A DNA stretch of 29,670 nucleotides. Origin: Candidatus Zipacnadia bacterium (lineage in GTDB: Bacteria > Armatimonadota > Zipacnadia > Zipacnadales > Zipacnadaceae). Below the pieces are notes generated by a model, which was not told the origin of the DNA, did not search any database, and worked only from the letters and a program-made list of their open reading frames with translations. Both the position numbers and the translations under genes were made by a program. Of this stretch, positions 9,246 to 17,590 are shown in pieces (positions within the stretch are counted from its first letter, which is position 1; the number at the start of each line of letters is the position of its first letter). The stretch is from assembly GCA_029821455.1 (NCBI GenBank), contig JALGTI010000003.1:1-29670 (forward strand), read 5' to 3'.

Positions 9246-10202
9246 CTAAATGTCCACATCTACCAGTTTGCGTATGACCAAGATGCCAATGGTCAGCAGC
9301 AGCCCGCCCGCGGCTAATAGCATCCATCCCATGGGGTTCTCGAACAGCGGGCGGATATAACCGGGGCTGACTATGCTGACCAGAACCGCCATGGCAAATG
9401 GCAACGCACTGAGTATGCTCGCCGACATCTTCCCTTCCGCGGTAGCGGCCGATAGCTCCCCGGCCAGCACTACCCGCTGGCGAATCATCCCGGCAATGTT
9501 ATCTAGCACCTCAGCCAGGTTCCCACCAAGCTGCAATTGGGTCTGGACAGCAGCCACAATCAGCTCCAGGTCATAGTTGCCAGTACGCCGAATCAAGTTA
9601 TCGAGAGCTTCTTCCACAGACACGCCGAATTGCACCTCATCAATTACCCGCCTGAACTCCTCCGAAATGGGTGGGTGCATCTGGCTCTCGATGAGCTGCA
9701 GGCCGCGCATAAACGCAAACCCGGCCCGTAGTGAGGAAGAAAGCATATCAATGGCGTCCGGAATTTGGGCGCTGAGCGCCTTCTGACGCCGCTGCTGTTG
9801 AGCCTTCATAATACCCCACGCTAGGGCCGCACAGAGAGGGGTGATCAGCAGTGCCCCCCATTGAGAACGGAACACCAGGGCTCCGATTGCATACCCGAAT
9901 GTTGCCGCCGCTATCATTAGACCAACCATCTCGGAGGGCCGCAGAAGCCAGCCTGCCCGCAACAGCTCCAACTGCAGGTTATCCGCAAGCGCAGTGCCCT
10001 CCAGCAGGCGTGCTAGCAACGGCAAACGGTCAGTCCGAGTCGCGGACTTCTGGCCAGTCGCGATTGTAGGCTCCTGGCGATGTGCGCTTATCTGCGCTAA
10101 CCGCTGCTGGCGGGCACCTCCCCCAGCCAGCCTTAGTACTACTATCCCCACTGCGATCACCAACAGCGCACCTGCTACGATCATCACTACTATCGGAGAC
10201 AT
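9246..10202 (-). CDS. tadB: Tad pilus inner-membrane platform protein TadB
   Basis: The product is 318 residues. It begins with a membrane helix (about 4-26), has further hydrophobic segments near 95-130, and carries a T2SSF domain with IPDAIDMLSSSLRAGFAFMRGLQLI and RTGNYDLELIVAAVQTQLQLGG, then two C-terminal helices (about 265-310). TadB and TadC form the inner-membrane platform of the Tad machine. The ATG lies 2 bp after the cpaF stop, indicating translational coupling, and gene order cpaF-tadB-tadC is the standard Tad order. Confidence 0.93.
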   Translation of the reverse strand: MSPIVVMIVAGALLVIAVGIVVLRLAGGGARQQRLAQISAHRQEPTIATGQKSATRTDRLPLLARLLEGTALADNLQLELLRAGWLLRPSEMVGLMIAAATFGYAIGALVFRSQWGALLITPLCAALAWGIMKAQQQRRQKALSAQIPDAIDMLSSSLRAGFAFMRGLQLIESQMHPPISEEFRRVIDEVQFGVSVEEALDNLIRRTGNYDLELIVAAVQTQLQLGGNLAEVLDNIAGMIRQRVVLAGELSAATAEGKMSASILSALPFAMAVLVSIVSPGYIRPLFENPMGWMLLAAGGLLLTIGILVIRKLVDVDI

Positions 10203-10204
10203 GA

Positions 10205-11560
10205 CTATTCCCTCCCTACTGGTACCGTAACCTTCGGAGCGAAGATATCAGGGGGCAGCTCAATGCCCTCGGCCTGCAGGATATCCATGAACAATGGCCG
10301 CACCCCCGTGGCCGTGTGCGTACCCAAAACCCCCCCATCCTCGCTGATACCTTCTCGGTGGAAGATGAACAGGTCCTGGAGGACTATCCCCTCGCCCTCC
10401 ATCCGCTGCACTTCGCTGATTGCCACAATCCGGCGCGTACCATCCCGCAATCGGGCTTGGTGAACGATCAGGTTTAGAGCCGCAGAAATCTGCTCGCGAA
10501 TAGCTCGCGACGGCAGTTCGGTCCCAGCCAGCAGCACCAACGTCTCCAGTCTGGCCAGGGCATCGCGCGCATTGTTGGCGTGCAATGTGGACAGTGACCC
10601 ATCGTGCCCCGTATTCATCGCCTGTAACATATCTAGCGCCTCAGCGCCACGGCACTCGCCGATTACAATGCGGTCCGGGCGCATGCGCAGTGAGTTACGC
10701 ACCAGTTGCCGAATGGAGATCTCCCCCTTGCCTTCCACATTCGGCGGACGGCTCTCCAAGGTGATTACATGGGACTGCCGCAACTGCAGCTCAGCGGCGT
10801 CCTCGATGGTTACGATCCGTTCGGTGTGCGGAATGAACGAGGACAGGACATTGAGCGTTGTCGTCTTGCCACTGCCAGTGCCTCCGGATACGATGATATT
10901 CAGCCGCGCCTTGACGCAGGCCTCCAGGAAGATTCGCAGCTCCTCCGACAACGTCCCGAAGCTAACTAGGTCATCGGGGGTGTAAGGATCAACGGCGAAC
11001 TTGCGGATCGTCAGACAGGGGCCCTTGACCGCCAGTGGTGGAATGATGGCGTTGACCCGCGAGCCGTCCGGCAGGCGCGCATCTACCATCGGCATACTCT
11101 CGTCCAGCCGCCTACCCAGCGGCGAGATTATCTTCTCAATGATACGCATCACGTGGGCGTCATCCACGAACGTGCAGTCAGTCAACTCCAACTTGCCTTC
11201 GCGTTCTACATATACCTGGCGAGGCCCGTTGACCATTACCTCGGTGACTGTTGGGTCCTCCAGTAGCGTCTGGATGGGGCCGTACCCTACAACTTCGTAG
11301 ATGACCGCCTGCTCGATCTGCTGGCGCATCCGCCCCGTCAGTGATATATCCGACTCGTTGGCAACTACCTCGGTGAGAGCCCGGATCCGCTCAGCTAGTT
11401 GGTCCCGCGTCATTCGCTGCAGCAGCGAGAACTCCGTGTCGCTGAGTAGCTTGCGGTGCACTTGCGTCTTCATCTCATTTACCCCGGTTACGGCATGCTC
11501 TGCGGGGTGCTCGCCTATCCTGGCTGGCTGCTTTGTGACATCGGTTATTGCCACTTTCAC
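10205..11560 (-). CDS. cpaF: Tad pilus assembly ATPase CpaF/TadA
   Basis: This secretion ATPase powers Flp pilin extrusion. In the 451-residue product I see Walker A GGTGSGKTT at about 226-234, an Asp box around TIEDAAELQL, Walker B RIVIGECRGAEALDML at about 297, and the His box HDGSLSTLHANN at about 319. The N-terminal domain contains YEVVGYGPIQTLLEDPTVTEVMVNG, the usual CpaF/VirB11-like entry motif. The start is GTG at 11560 with GGAG five bases upstream; an internal ATG at residue 30 is less well supported. It lies 34 bp downstream of cpaE and is coupled to tadB. All catalytic motifs are intact. Confidence 0.96.
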   Translation of the reverse strand: MKVAITDVTKQPARIGEHPAEHAVTGVNEMKTQVHRKLLSDTEFSLLQRMTRDQLAERIRALTEVVANESDISLTGRMRQQIEQAVIYEVVGYGPIQTLLEDPTVTEVMVNGPRQVYVEREGKLELTDCTFVDDAHVMRIIEKIISPLGRRLDESMPMVDARLPDGSRVNAIIPPLAVKGPCLTIRKFAVDPYTPDDLVSFGTLSEELRIFLEACVKARLNIIVSGGTGSGKTTTLNVLSSFIPHTERIVTIEDAAELQLRQSHVITLESRPPNVEGKGEISIRQLVRNSLRMRPDRIVIGECRGAEALDMLQAMNTGHDGSLSTLHANNARDALARLETLVLLAGTELPSRAIREQISAALNLIVHQARLRDGTRRIVAISEVQRMEGEGIVLQDLFIFHREGISEDGGVLGTHTATGVRPLFMDILQAEGIELPPDIFAPKVTVPVGRE

Positions 11561-11594
11561 TGCACTCCAGACTTGATACTGAGATTGATACTAA

Positions 11595-12752
11595 CTAACC
11601 AGGCAATTCACCCAAAAGCAAGTCCACGAGCGCCTTGTAACTGAGCGCGAGGGGCGAACCCGCCTGACCCAGGCTTATCGGCATACCCTCGTTAACCGCC
11701 CTCACAACCGCTTGAGCGTCGTACGGTATGCGGTGATAGATGTTGTGGCCGGTGGTTTCCTCCAGGTCGCGCGCCGCAAACTGTTTGCTGGCCCCATCTT
11801 GATTGACAATTAGCTTGATACGGCCTTGGGGAATCTGTTGAGCATCCAGCATTCCCAGCAGTTCGCCGGTATCACGAATAGTGGCCAGGTCGGTAAGAGT
11901 GGATACGACCAAGATGAAACTGCAGCGTGAGAAGACATAGTCACTAGCGTCTGACACCAGCGGTGGTATGTCGAAGATGACAAAGCGATATTTGCGGCGC
12001 AGTAGCCCTACAAGGCTACCCAAATACGGAACGCCTAGCCTGGCTAGCTTCTCGGGTCCACTCTTTGCGGTGGGCGCAGCCAGCACCTTCAGCCCTGAGG
12101 TATGCGTCGCCAGGTGCTTTTCCACGAGGTCGGGGTCGAGTTCATCGTAGGAGGCCAGTTCTGCCATGTCTCCGCCGGCGGATAGGTCCAACAGCAAGGA
12201 GACATCGCCAAACTGTCCGAAAAAGTCAACGAGAACCACCTGGTTGGGGGAGTGCTTAGCCAGGCAAAGCGCTACGTTGGTCGCGGTAGTGGTCTTACCG
12301 ATCCCGCCTTTGGCTCCGGTGACAGCTATGGTCACGGGCATCTTGCTGGGATCAGTTATTATATCGTATTCCGGCTCCTGCTTACACCGTGTCAACTCGG
12401 CCAACTCGTCTATCAGTTGGCGTATATGGCTGATCTCTTCGTTGTCGCTAATGACAGCCCGTGCGCCGGCGCGCATCCCATCTTGTATGGCGTTCTCGTG
12501 CCCGTCAACAAGTAGTATGCACGCGGTGTCGGGGTTTGCTAAAGTGGCCATGCGGACGGTCTTGTAGCCGTCCATGCCCGGTAGGGAGGCATGTATAAGA
12601 GCAACATCAGGCTTCACCTGGGCGATCATCTGGGCTGCTTCGAGCCCATCCCTGGCGAATCCGACGATCTCAACCTGGCCATCAGCGGCAAGCTGATCGG
12701 AGAGGGCCTCCGCTGCCCCCGGGTTTACCTCCGAGAGGAGCAACCGTATCAT
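11595..12752 (-). CDS. cpaE: CpaE/TadZ: pseudo-receiver plus MinD-like ATPase, pilus localisation
   Basis: The 385-residue product has an N-terminal receiver-like domain (about 1-120) followed by a ParA/MinD-type ATPase (about 138-385) with a deviant Walker A, KGGIGKTTT, at about 148-156, and FVIFDIPPLVSDAS as Walker B region. In the receiver half the phospho-Asp position is occupied by His54 (VALIHASLPGMDG), so it is probably not phosphorylated. CpaE/TadZ proteins place the Tad machine, often at a pole, and degenerate receivers are common in the family. It lies 53 bp downstream of cpaC and upstream of cpaF. Confidence 0.92.
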   Translation of the reverse strand: MIRLLLSEVNPGAAEALSDQLAADGQVEIVGFARDGLEAAQMIAQVKPDVALIHASLPGMDGYKTVRMATLANPDTACILLVDGHENAIQDGMRAGARAVISDNEEISHIRQLIDELAELTRCKQEPEYDIITDPSKMPVTIAVTGAKGGIGKTTTATNVALCLAKHSPNQVVLVDFFGQFGDVSLLLDLSAGGDMAELASYDELDPDLVEKHLATHTSGLKVLAAPTAKSGPEKLARLGVPYLGSLVGLLRRKYRFVIFDIPPLVSDASDYVFSRCSFILVVSTLTDLATIRDTGELLGMLDAQQIPQGRIKLIVNQDGASKQFAARDLEETTGHNIYHRIPYDAQAVVRAVNEGMPISLGQAGSPLALSYKALVDLLLGELPG

Positions 12753-12805
12753 TTGTCCTCGTCCCTAGCTTGATTTGCGCGGTCTCCCCCCACGCTGTAT
12801 CAAAG

Positions 12806-14665
12806 CTAGCCCGCCTGCGGCTCAACAACCTCCGGTGTAACGAATATTACCAACTCTGCGTCACCTGATGTGAACTGTCTATGTTTGAACAGCTCGCCGA
12901 TTATGGGCAGATCGCCCAGAATCGGTATCTTCTTGACTGCTTTAGTTTGTTCGTGAGTCAATAGCCCCCCGATCATCAGCGTCTGGCCACTATAGATGTC
13001 TACTTTCGTCTGCGCCTGTCGGGTTCTGAACGCGGGAACGTTCAGCCCACCAATTGAGACCTGTGTGGCTAGGTCTACGGAGCTAACCTCGGGCTTTACC
13101 TGCAGTTCGATCCGCTCTGGCTTGCCCTCTTCGCGGCGTGGGCGGATGACAGGCCGCATATCCAGCGTCACACCGTACCGCTTATACTCGATCGTTATAG
13201 CTGCCCCGCCAGCACCCGCTTGGGGCACAGGAATCGGCACCTCACCCCCTGCCAGGAAGCTTGCCTCCTCCCCGTCATTGACCAAGAGGCTAGGCTGCGC
13301 AAGTACTCGCCCCTCATCGTCCTGAGCCAGCGCCTCGACCAACGCTCCAACGTCATAGATATTGTCAAGGCCCCTCTCCACTCGGACGACATAGGGCTGA
13401 TCACTCACTGCCAAGCCGGTGGTCGTGGTCTGCAACTGGCCCCACGCTACGCCGTGGCGCTTCAAAGCTCCTTTGGTGACATCCAACACCTTGACATGTA
13501 CCAACACCTGCCGCTTGTTCGGAGCCACAACCCTCAGCAGGTCTACAACGGGGACCCGGGCGAACAGGGCCAGCAGTTCCTGGGCGCGCGCCAGGGCATC
13601 TTCATCCGCCACCATACCCTCCACGACCAGTGCCTTGCCTTCCACAACCCGCACCTGGATGCCGCTGTCTTCACCCAGCGCTGCTTGTAACAAGTCCCTC
13701 TGCGCACCCAGCGGTACCGTTGGTCTATTGCCCACAGTCGTCAGGTTCAAGATGTCAGCCTCGTCTGCAAATGCCTCCAGTAGACTGTCTAAGCGCGTTT
13801 TTGCCTCAGCGTTGTCAGCCTCACCCTCCACGACAACCGTCTTGCCCTTCAGTTGCCAGACCTGGTACTGCGGGCCGATGGCTTCCGCAATCAGCGCCAA
13901 GGGCGGCTCCCCTTCCTCAGCCCGTGCCAGCACAACCCCACTGGCGAAAGGCTGGTCTTCGTTGGCCGCCGTAATTATTGTTTGAACCCTCTCCAGTTCC
14001 TCAGGGCTGTCCACCTGGCCCTGTACGATTACGGTGTCCTCATCCCAGATGAGGTAGTCATACTTCTCGCCTAGTACCTCGCGCAGAGCCTTTGCTGATC
14101 GCTCAGCGGGCGTGAGGGTCTCATCCTTGACGATGATCAGATCCACGATCTCGACCTCACCGGCCCGGTTTTCAATGATCTTTCGGAGCCGCTCGCGCTC
14201 CGATTCGCGTTCCACCTCTCCCTCAATCATTAGCGAGTTGTCACCTATCACCCTGTAACGCAACTGGTTGCCCAGCAGCTCGCGTAATTCCAACGATAGC
14301 TGCTCAGCAGCCGGTCGCTTCTTGACTACCACAGAAAACTCGCTACGGCCCCGCTTGTCCCATACGTAAAGCTTCGTAGATCCCGCTTCTTTCGCATGTA
14401 TCAACAGCTCGTCGAAGGCGGTGACCACGACATTTACCACCGCGGGGTCAACGACCCAGACACGGCTCATATGGTCAAAATGCAGGATCCTGCTGTCACC
14501 CTCACGGAACACCAGTGGCGTGCCTTCAACACCGAAAGACGGGCCGACATGCATCAGAGTCAAGCCGGCAGCGAGCATTATTATGGCCACTGTCGCTTTG
14601 ACTCTGAATCTCGTGACCCGCCTGTCTACTTGCTGTGTTCCCTGCTTCGTCTTGTGCTGTGTCAT
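12806..14665 (-). CDS. cpaC: Tad outer-membrane secretin CpaC/RcpA with four BON-like repeats
   Basis: This is the outer-membrane channel for the Flp pilus, 619 residues. A signal peptide or membrane anchor lies at about 22-42, followed by the pilus N-domain (about 48-116, with HFDHMSRVWVVDP). Four tandem BON-like units follow at about 123-180, 190-247, 255-312 and 320-381, each with an LxExLG start, a central VxVEGxV-type strand (for example TVVVEGEADN) and a hydrophobic close such as IVDLIIV. The secretin domain (about 385-615) contains LAQPSLLVNDGEEASFLAGGE and the final IPILGDLPIIGELFKHR. GGAGG precedes the ATG. CpaC proteins more often carry a single BON-type unit, as I recall the family, so the N-terminal extension is unusual. 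It lies 45 bp after cpaB. Confidence 0.93.
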   Translation of the reverse strand: MTQHKTKQGTQQVDRRVTRFRVKATVAIIMLAAGLTLMHVGPSFGVEGTPLVFREGDSRILHFDHMSRVWVVDPAVVNVVVTAFDELLIHAKEAGSTKLYVWDKRGRSEFSVVVKKRPAAEQLSLELRELLGNQLRYRVIGDNSLMIEGEVERESERERLRKIIENRAGEVEIVDLIIVKDETLTPAERSAKALREVLGEKYDYLIWDEDTVIVQGQVDSPEELERVQTIITAANEDQPFASGVVLARAEEGEPPLALIAEAIGPQYQVWQLKGKTVVVEGEADNAEAKTRLDSLLEAFADEADILNLTTVGNRPTVPLGAQRDLLQAALGEDSGIQVRVVEGKALVVEGMVADEDALARAQELLALFARVPVVDLLRVVAPNKRQVLVHVKVLDVTKGALKRHGVAWGQLQTTTTGLAVSDQPYVVRVERGLDNIYDVGALVEALAQDDEGRVLAQPSLLVNDGEEASFLAGGEVPIPVPQAGAGGAAITIEYKRYGVTLDMRPVIRPRREEGKPERIELQVKPEVSSVDLATQVSIGGLNVPAFRTRQAQTKVDIYSGQTLMIGGLLTHEQTKAVKKIPILGDLPIIGELFKHRQFTSGDAELVIFVTPEVVEPQAG

Positions 14666-14710
14666 TATCTTCGCCTCCCTGGAAGACGCTTCACGATGTC
14701 GGCTTGGCCG

Positions 14711-15613
14711 TCAGGGCACCACCACTTCTTGCTCGCTGCCACGTATCACGACCACTTTTTGGTCACGTGTCAGTTCTGCTTTGGGCGGTAGGGCCGCCTG
14801 CGTCCCAGGGGACGCTCCCCCTGGCGCTATAGGTTGTTCGGCTACTGCTGTCTCTTTCTCCTCTGGTCTCCTCAGCGCCACCCCAACAAGGCTGGTGGTG
14901 TCAGATGGCGCCAATGGTATCAATGCTCGATCTCCCGGGCCCCGGAGCGTCAAGAGAATCTTCCCCTTAGAGGCTGCCAACACGAGCCTCTGGGCTTGCG
15001 TTGGTGTCACCGCTACCGTTGCCGTGGTGGAGGCCTGCGCTTTGGGCTTGGCCTCACCCTCCTCCTCGCCCTCACTGGGCACACCGTCAATCGCTGTTCT
15101 CTCATCAATCGCCAAGAGCTGGACATCTTGGAGGACCGTTTTGGTGATTGCCTCGGCTTCTACGTCGAACGTAGCCAAGATATCCACCCGGTCCCCGGCC
15201 TTCAGGAAACCAGCCACCCCAGAGACTGGGTCAATGGCCACTGTCACCGCTCGCATCTTCGGCGGAACCTGGTAGGCAAGACTGGCGCCCACCCGTCGCT
15301 CAATCTGGCTGGCGAGAATTGGCTGGCCAGCGACGACCGGCTCGACGGTGAGGTGAGTAATCGCGTCCCCAAGATTAGAAAGCGCCCCGGATGGCTTCTC
15401 TGTCTCGGCCACTTGCGATAGTCCAACCATATCCGAGCTGATGAGAGCGTGGCGGGGGATGTCTACAGTCGCCACGACCACCGGCACCATCTTCACTGTT
15501 GGCTCAACGGCGGCCGGCTTAGGAAGGCTCAGAAGGTAGACAGCGCTCAGGATAGCTGCGCCAAGGCCACACACCACCGCGATAATCAGCGAGGTCTTAC
15601 GCGTCAGCCGCAT
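14711..15613 (-). CDS. cpaB: Flp pilus assembly protein CpaB/RcpC
   Basis: The 300-residue product has one N-terminal membrane helix (about 8-29), a SAF domain (about 44-106, with VVATVDIPRHALISSDM and VVAGQPILASQIE), and an RcpC-type domain with MRAVTVAIDPVSGVAGFLKAGDRVDIL and AVTPTQAQRLVLAASKGKILLTLR. The C-terminal 40 residues are rich in Pro, Ala and Glu and end with the hydrophobic string VVVP. CpaB is a periplasmic partner of the secretin. It is the first gene after a 264-bp gap that holds a GC-rich inverted repeat and promoter elements, so it may begin a second transcription unit. Confidence 0.92.
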   Translation of the reverse strand: MRLTRKTSLIIAVVCGLGAAILSAVYLLSLPKPAAVEPTVKMVPVVVATVDIPRHALISSDMVGLSQVAETEKPSGALSNLGDAITHLTVEPVVAGQPILASQIERRVGASLAYQVPPKMRAVTVAIDPVSGVAGFLKAGDRVDILATFDVEAEAITKTVLQDVQLLAIDERTAIDGVPSEGEEEGEAKPKAQASTTATVAVTPTQAQRLVLAASKGKILLTLRGPGDRALIPLAPSDTTSLVGVALRRPEEKETAVAEQPIAPGGASPGTQAALPPKAELTRDQKVVVIRGSEQEVVVP

Positions 15614-15678
15614 TAGTTACGACCCCCAGTACTACGATGTTGGCTGCATTCGGTACTATAGCTTGTCTTACCCTTTGG

Positions 15679-15723
15679 AGTATACCACATAATAGGATAC
15701 CCTACACGCAAGACATTTGTCAA
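15679..15723 (-). promoter_or_regulatory. Candidate promoters upstream of cpaB
   Basis: On the minus strand TTGACA (15723-15718) is followed after 18 bases by TATCCT (15699-15694). A second, overlapping element is an extended -10, TGGTATACT (15687-15679), which needs no strong -35. Either would start transcription about 55-75 bases before the cpaB ATG at 15613. This would allow the secretion machine to be expressed separately from the pilins. Confidence 0.5.
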
Positions 15724-15762
15724 CCCGAATTCGCTGATTTTGCGCGATTTTCCGATAAACGC

Positions 15763-15810
15763 CCCGGGGCGCCGTGCCCGCGCCTTGTATGCTTGGGTAG
15801 GCGCCCCGGG
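15763..15810 (-). terminator. GC-rich inverted repeat between tadE-like gene and cpaB
   Basis: GGCGCCCCGGG at 15800-15810 and its perfect complement CCCGGGGCGCC at 15763-15773 form an 11-bp all-GC stem around a 26-base loop. It lies 67 bases beyond the tadE stop in the direction of transcription. Only a short T-run (GCGTTTATC) follows on the minus strand. It could be a partial terminator or attenuator limiting read-through from the pilin genes into cpaB, or an mRNA-stabilising hairpin. Confidence 0.4.
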
Positions 15811-15877
15811 CCGGGGGGAGATGCGCAGATGTGCTTGTCAAGGTGCATAAGTCGCATTCACAACAGTGAACTGTGAT

Positions 15878-16396
15878 TTACTCGCGGCGAATGATCAAGC
15901 TGGCCTGCAAGTCCACGGTGTTGGCCTCCGGATCGTCGGCGAGGCTGGAAAAAAGGCCACCGGTTACCAGTTGGTGGGTATAGTTCGCCAACACACGAAT
16001 CTGAGCGCCCTGGGGAGCGTCATTCGTGGTGTAGCCCTCCGCGCTTGTGTCGCCTAAAGTCATCCACTCACCCCAGGTACCGCCCGAATAGGTACGGTAC
16101 TGCAGAGTGTAGCTCAACGACTCGGGGCGGAGAGAGGCCGCCGCGCTCTGCAGGCGGTCCACAATCTCGGTGGTGCTGCTTCCTACTGCCGCAACCCTGC
16201 CCCCCTCCCGTGCAGCCTGATTTAATGTCATCATATCCTTGAAGATCAGGCCTAGCTCGATAATTCCAAAGAGCAGCACTACCAATATAGGGGCCACCAT
16301 CGCCATCTCCACGCTGACAGTGCCTGGGGCGCGCCTGCGCTGCTTTCGCCATCCAGCCGGGTTCATCGTGTTGCTCACCACCTTTGCTTTTGGCAT
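15878..16396 (-). CDS. tadE: TadE-like pseudopilin
   Basis: The product, about 172 residues from the ATG at 16396, has a basic leader (WRKQRRRAPG), then VSVEMAMVAPILVVLLFGIIELG and FKDMMTLNQAAREGGRVAAVG. This is the hallmark TadE-like segment: a Gly-type prepilin peptidase site with a Glu at +4 or +5, a hydrophobic helix and a conserved AAREGGR patch. The rest is a periplasmic domain of about 120 residues. The ATG at 16396 is preceded by AGGGGGT; the frame stays open to 16423 with only a TTG there. It would be processed by the adjacent prepilin peptidase. No second (TadF- or TadG-like) protein is found in the window. Confidence 0.88.
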   Translation of the reverse strand: MPKAKVVSNTMNPAGWRKQRRRAPGTVSVEMAMVAPILVVLLFGIIELGLIFKDMMTLNQAAREGGRVAAVGSSTTEIVDRLQSAAASLRPESLSYTLQYRTYSGGTWGEWMTLGDTSAEGYTTNDAPQGAQIRVLANYTHQLVTGGLFSSLADDPEANTVDLQASLIIRRE

Positions 16397-16457
16397 TGCC
16401 GACCCCCTGCCGACGTGGTTCAACCTCTCATTGGGCTGACCATACGTATAATCTAAG

Positions 16458-16976
16458 CTAAACGCGCAAAATGACTAATGCGACAAGGCTTCCTAAGCAG
16501 ATGGCGATGGCATAAGGCAACCGTGGCGCGTCATTGGAAGCCGGTTCGATCTCCATCGGCACTTGTGCCACTGCCCGCAGATAGCAGGCCGTCACCAGTG
16601 CCTTGAGCCGCTGCCACAGAATGCCTCGCCCGACTGCGACCACCAGCGCCAAGACCCCGCCGATAACCGCCGTGTAGACCAAGGCCCACAGCAGGAAGTT
16701 TGCGCCCTGCAGTGCTCCCAGAGCAGCTAGCAGCTTGATATCGCCACCTCCAAGTATCCGCCCGAAAATGGCGCTCAAAAAGAATAATAGCAGCCCAATA
16801 CCGATGCCGCCCAAAGACGACACCAAACCGTCAAAGCCGCCGCTGACTGTGTTCAATATCAGCCCGATGGCCATCGCAGGTAGAGTCAGATAGTTGTAGA
16901 TCTTGCCGCGTCTGACATCGGTATACACCGCGATGCTCACTACTGTGATTGTCAGAATTGCTGTCGCAACTTGCAT
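16458..16976 (-). CDS. cpaA: Prepilin peptidase CpaA/TadV (A24 family)
   Basis: This 172-residue membrane aspartyl protease cleaves the leader from Flp prepilins and pseudopilins. The two family motifs are present: the first catalytic Asp in VYTDVRRGKIYNYLTLP near residue 20, and the second in GGGDIKLLAALGAL near residue 79 (GxGD). About five to six hydrophobic helices surround them. It is short, lacking the N-terminal methylase domain of PilD-type enzymes, as expected for CpaA/TadV. A clear GGGGGAGA precedes the ATG. It lies between the pilin genes and the tadE-like gene on the same strand. Confidence 0.93.
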   Translation of the reverse strand: MQVATAILTITVVSIAVYTDVRRGKIYNYLTLPAMAIGLILNTVSGGFDGLVSSLGGIGIGLLLFFLSAIFGRILGGGDIKLLAALGALQGANFLLWALVYTAVIGGVLALVVAVGRGILWQRLKALVTACYLRAVAQVPMEIEPASNDAPRLPYAIAICLGSLVALVILRV

Positions 16977-17095
16977 TCACTTCTCCCCCTGGGAGTGATG
17001 GCTCAGACCACTATGGCCTGCTATCCATTGGGCTTTGCTGCTTCACCTCACATGCTTGTGTATGCATAATGGGTCTCGGGGTCTCGCGTGTATCT

Positions 17096-17260
17096 TCAGT
17101 CGGATATGTCGAAAGCGTTAGCGGCCTCGATCACCGCATTCCGAACCTTCTGCCCCAGAGCCGTCCAGACGCCGATCCCTGCTAGCACCAGCAAGGCCAA
17201 CAGCAGTGCATATTCCACTGTGGCGACACCTTCCTCACACTTCCACAGCCGCGTCAACAT
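17096..17260 (-). CDS. flp: Flp-type prepilin (fourth, most distal copy)
   Basis: A 54-residue prepilin if translation starts at the ATG at 17260, which gives MLTRLWKCEEG, a leader like those of the neighbouring pilins. Upstream in-frame starts at 17272 and 17290 would give longer leaders, and no start has a strong ribosome binding site. After the Gly the mature protein would begin VATVEYALLLALLVLAGIG, with Glu at +5 and Tyr at +6, the canonical Flp processing site. The tail ends NAFDISD. The mature part is similar to, but clearly diverged from, the two copies just upstream. Confidence 0.85.
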   Translation of the reverse strand: MLTRLWKCEEGVATVEYALLLALLVLAGIGVWTALGQKVRNAVIEAANAFDISD

Positions 17261-17309
17261 TCTCACTATCATCTCCGTGCTCTGACCCATCACTTCGACA
17301 TGTGAGTTA

Positions 17310-17359
17310 GGGAGGGGGCGCTGCAGTCACAGTCTGCTCCTACATTGCTGCCCCCTCCC
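17310..17359 (-). repeat. Inverted repeat between pilin genes, possible mRNA hairpin
   Basis: GGGAGGGGGC (17310-17319) is exactly complementary to GCCCCCTCCC (17350-17359), with a 30-base loop. It lies in the 87-bp gap just after the pilin stop at 17378. It could act as a stabilising 3' hairpin or partial terminator, raising the pilin level relative to downstream genes. This role is inference from position. Confidence 0.45.
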
Positions 17360-17377
17360 GCCAGTTTGTGTACCAGC

Positions 17378-17551
17378 TTAGCTGGCATTCGTTGCGGTGT
17401 CGAAAGCATTGGACGAGCTACCCACAGCAGTCTGCACCTTCCCGCCAAAGGCGGTCCATACACCGATGGCTGCGACCACCAGCAACGCCAGAAGCAAGGC
17501 GTACTCAACTGTGGTCAGTCCGTCCTCGTCCCGATAAAGCATCTCGAGCAT
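17378..17551 (-). CDS. flp: Flp-type prepilin (third copy)
   Basis: A 57-residue prepilin too short for most gene finders. The leader MLEMLYRDEDG is followed by the mature start LTTVEYALLLALLVVAAIG (Glu at +5, Tyr at +6), then VWTAFGGKVQTAVGSSSNAF and a short polar tail. GGAGGG lies six bases before the ATG at 17551. It is nearly identical through most of its length to the copy at 17591-17767, so the two probably arose by tandem duplication. The assembled mature peptides form the Flp pilus fibre. Confidence 0.92.
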   Translation of the reverse strand: MLEMLYRDEDGLTTVEYALLLALLVVAAIGVWTAFGGKVQTAVGSSSNAFDTATNAS

Positions 17552-17590
17552 TGGTATCCCTCCATTCTGTAGGATTTGACTTCAAAGGTA

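Noticed and set aside
14421..15275. 284-codon plus-strand frame opposite cpaB and the start of cpaC
   Set aside because: Both minus-strand genes are clear Tad components; this frame crosses their boundary and shows no domain.
16976..17095. Direct repeat GAGACCC and palindrome TATGCATA between the last pilin and the prepilin peptidase
   Set aside because: Too short to distinguish from chance and not positioned with promoter elements.
17290..17508. 72-codon minus-strand frame across the pilin gap
   Set aside because: Wrong frame relative to the real 57-residue pilin at 17378-17551, which has a strong ribosome binding site and the Flp cleavage motif.
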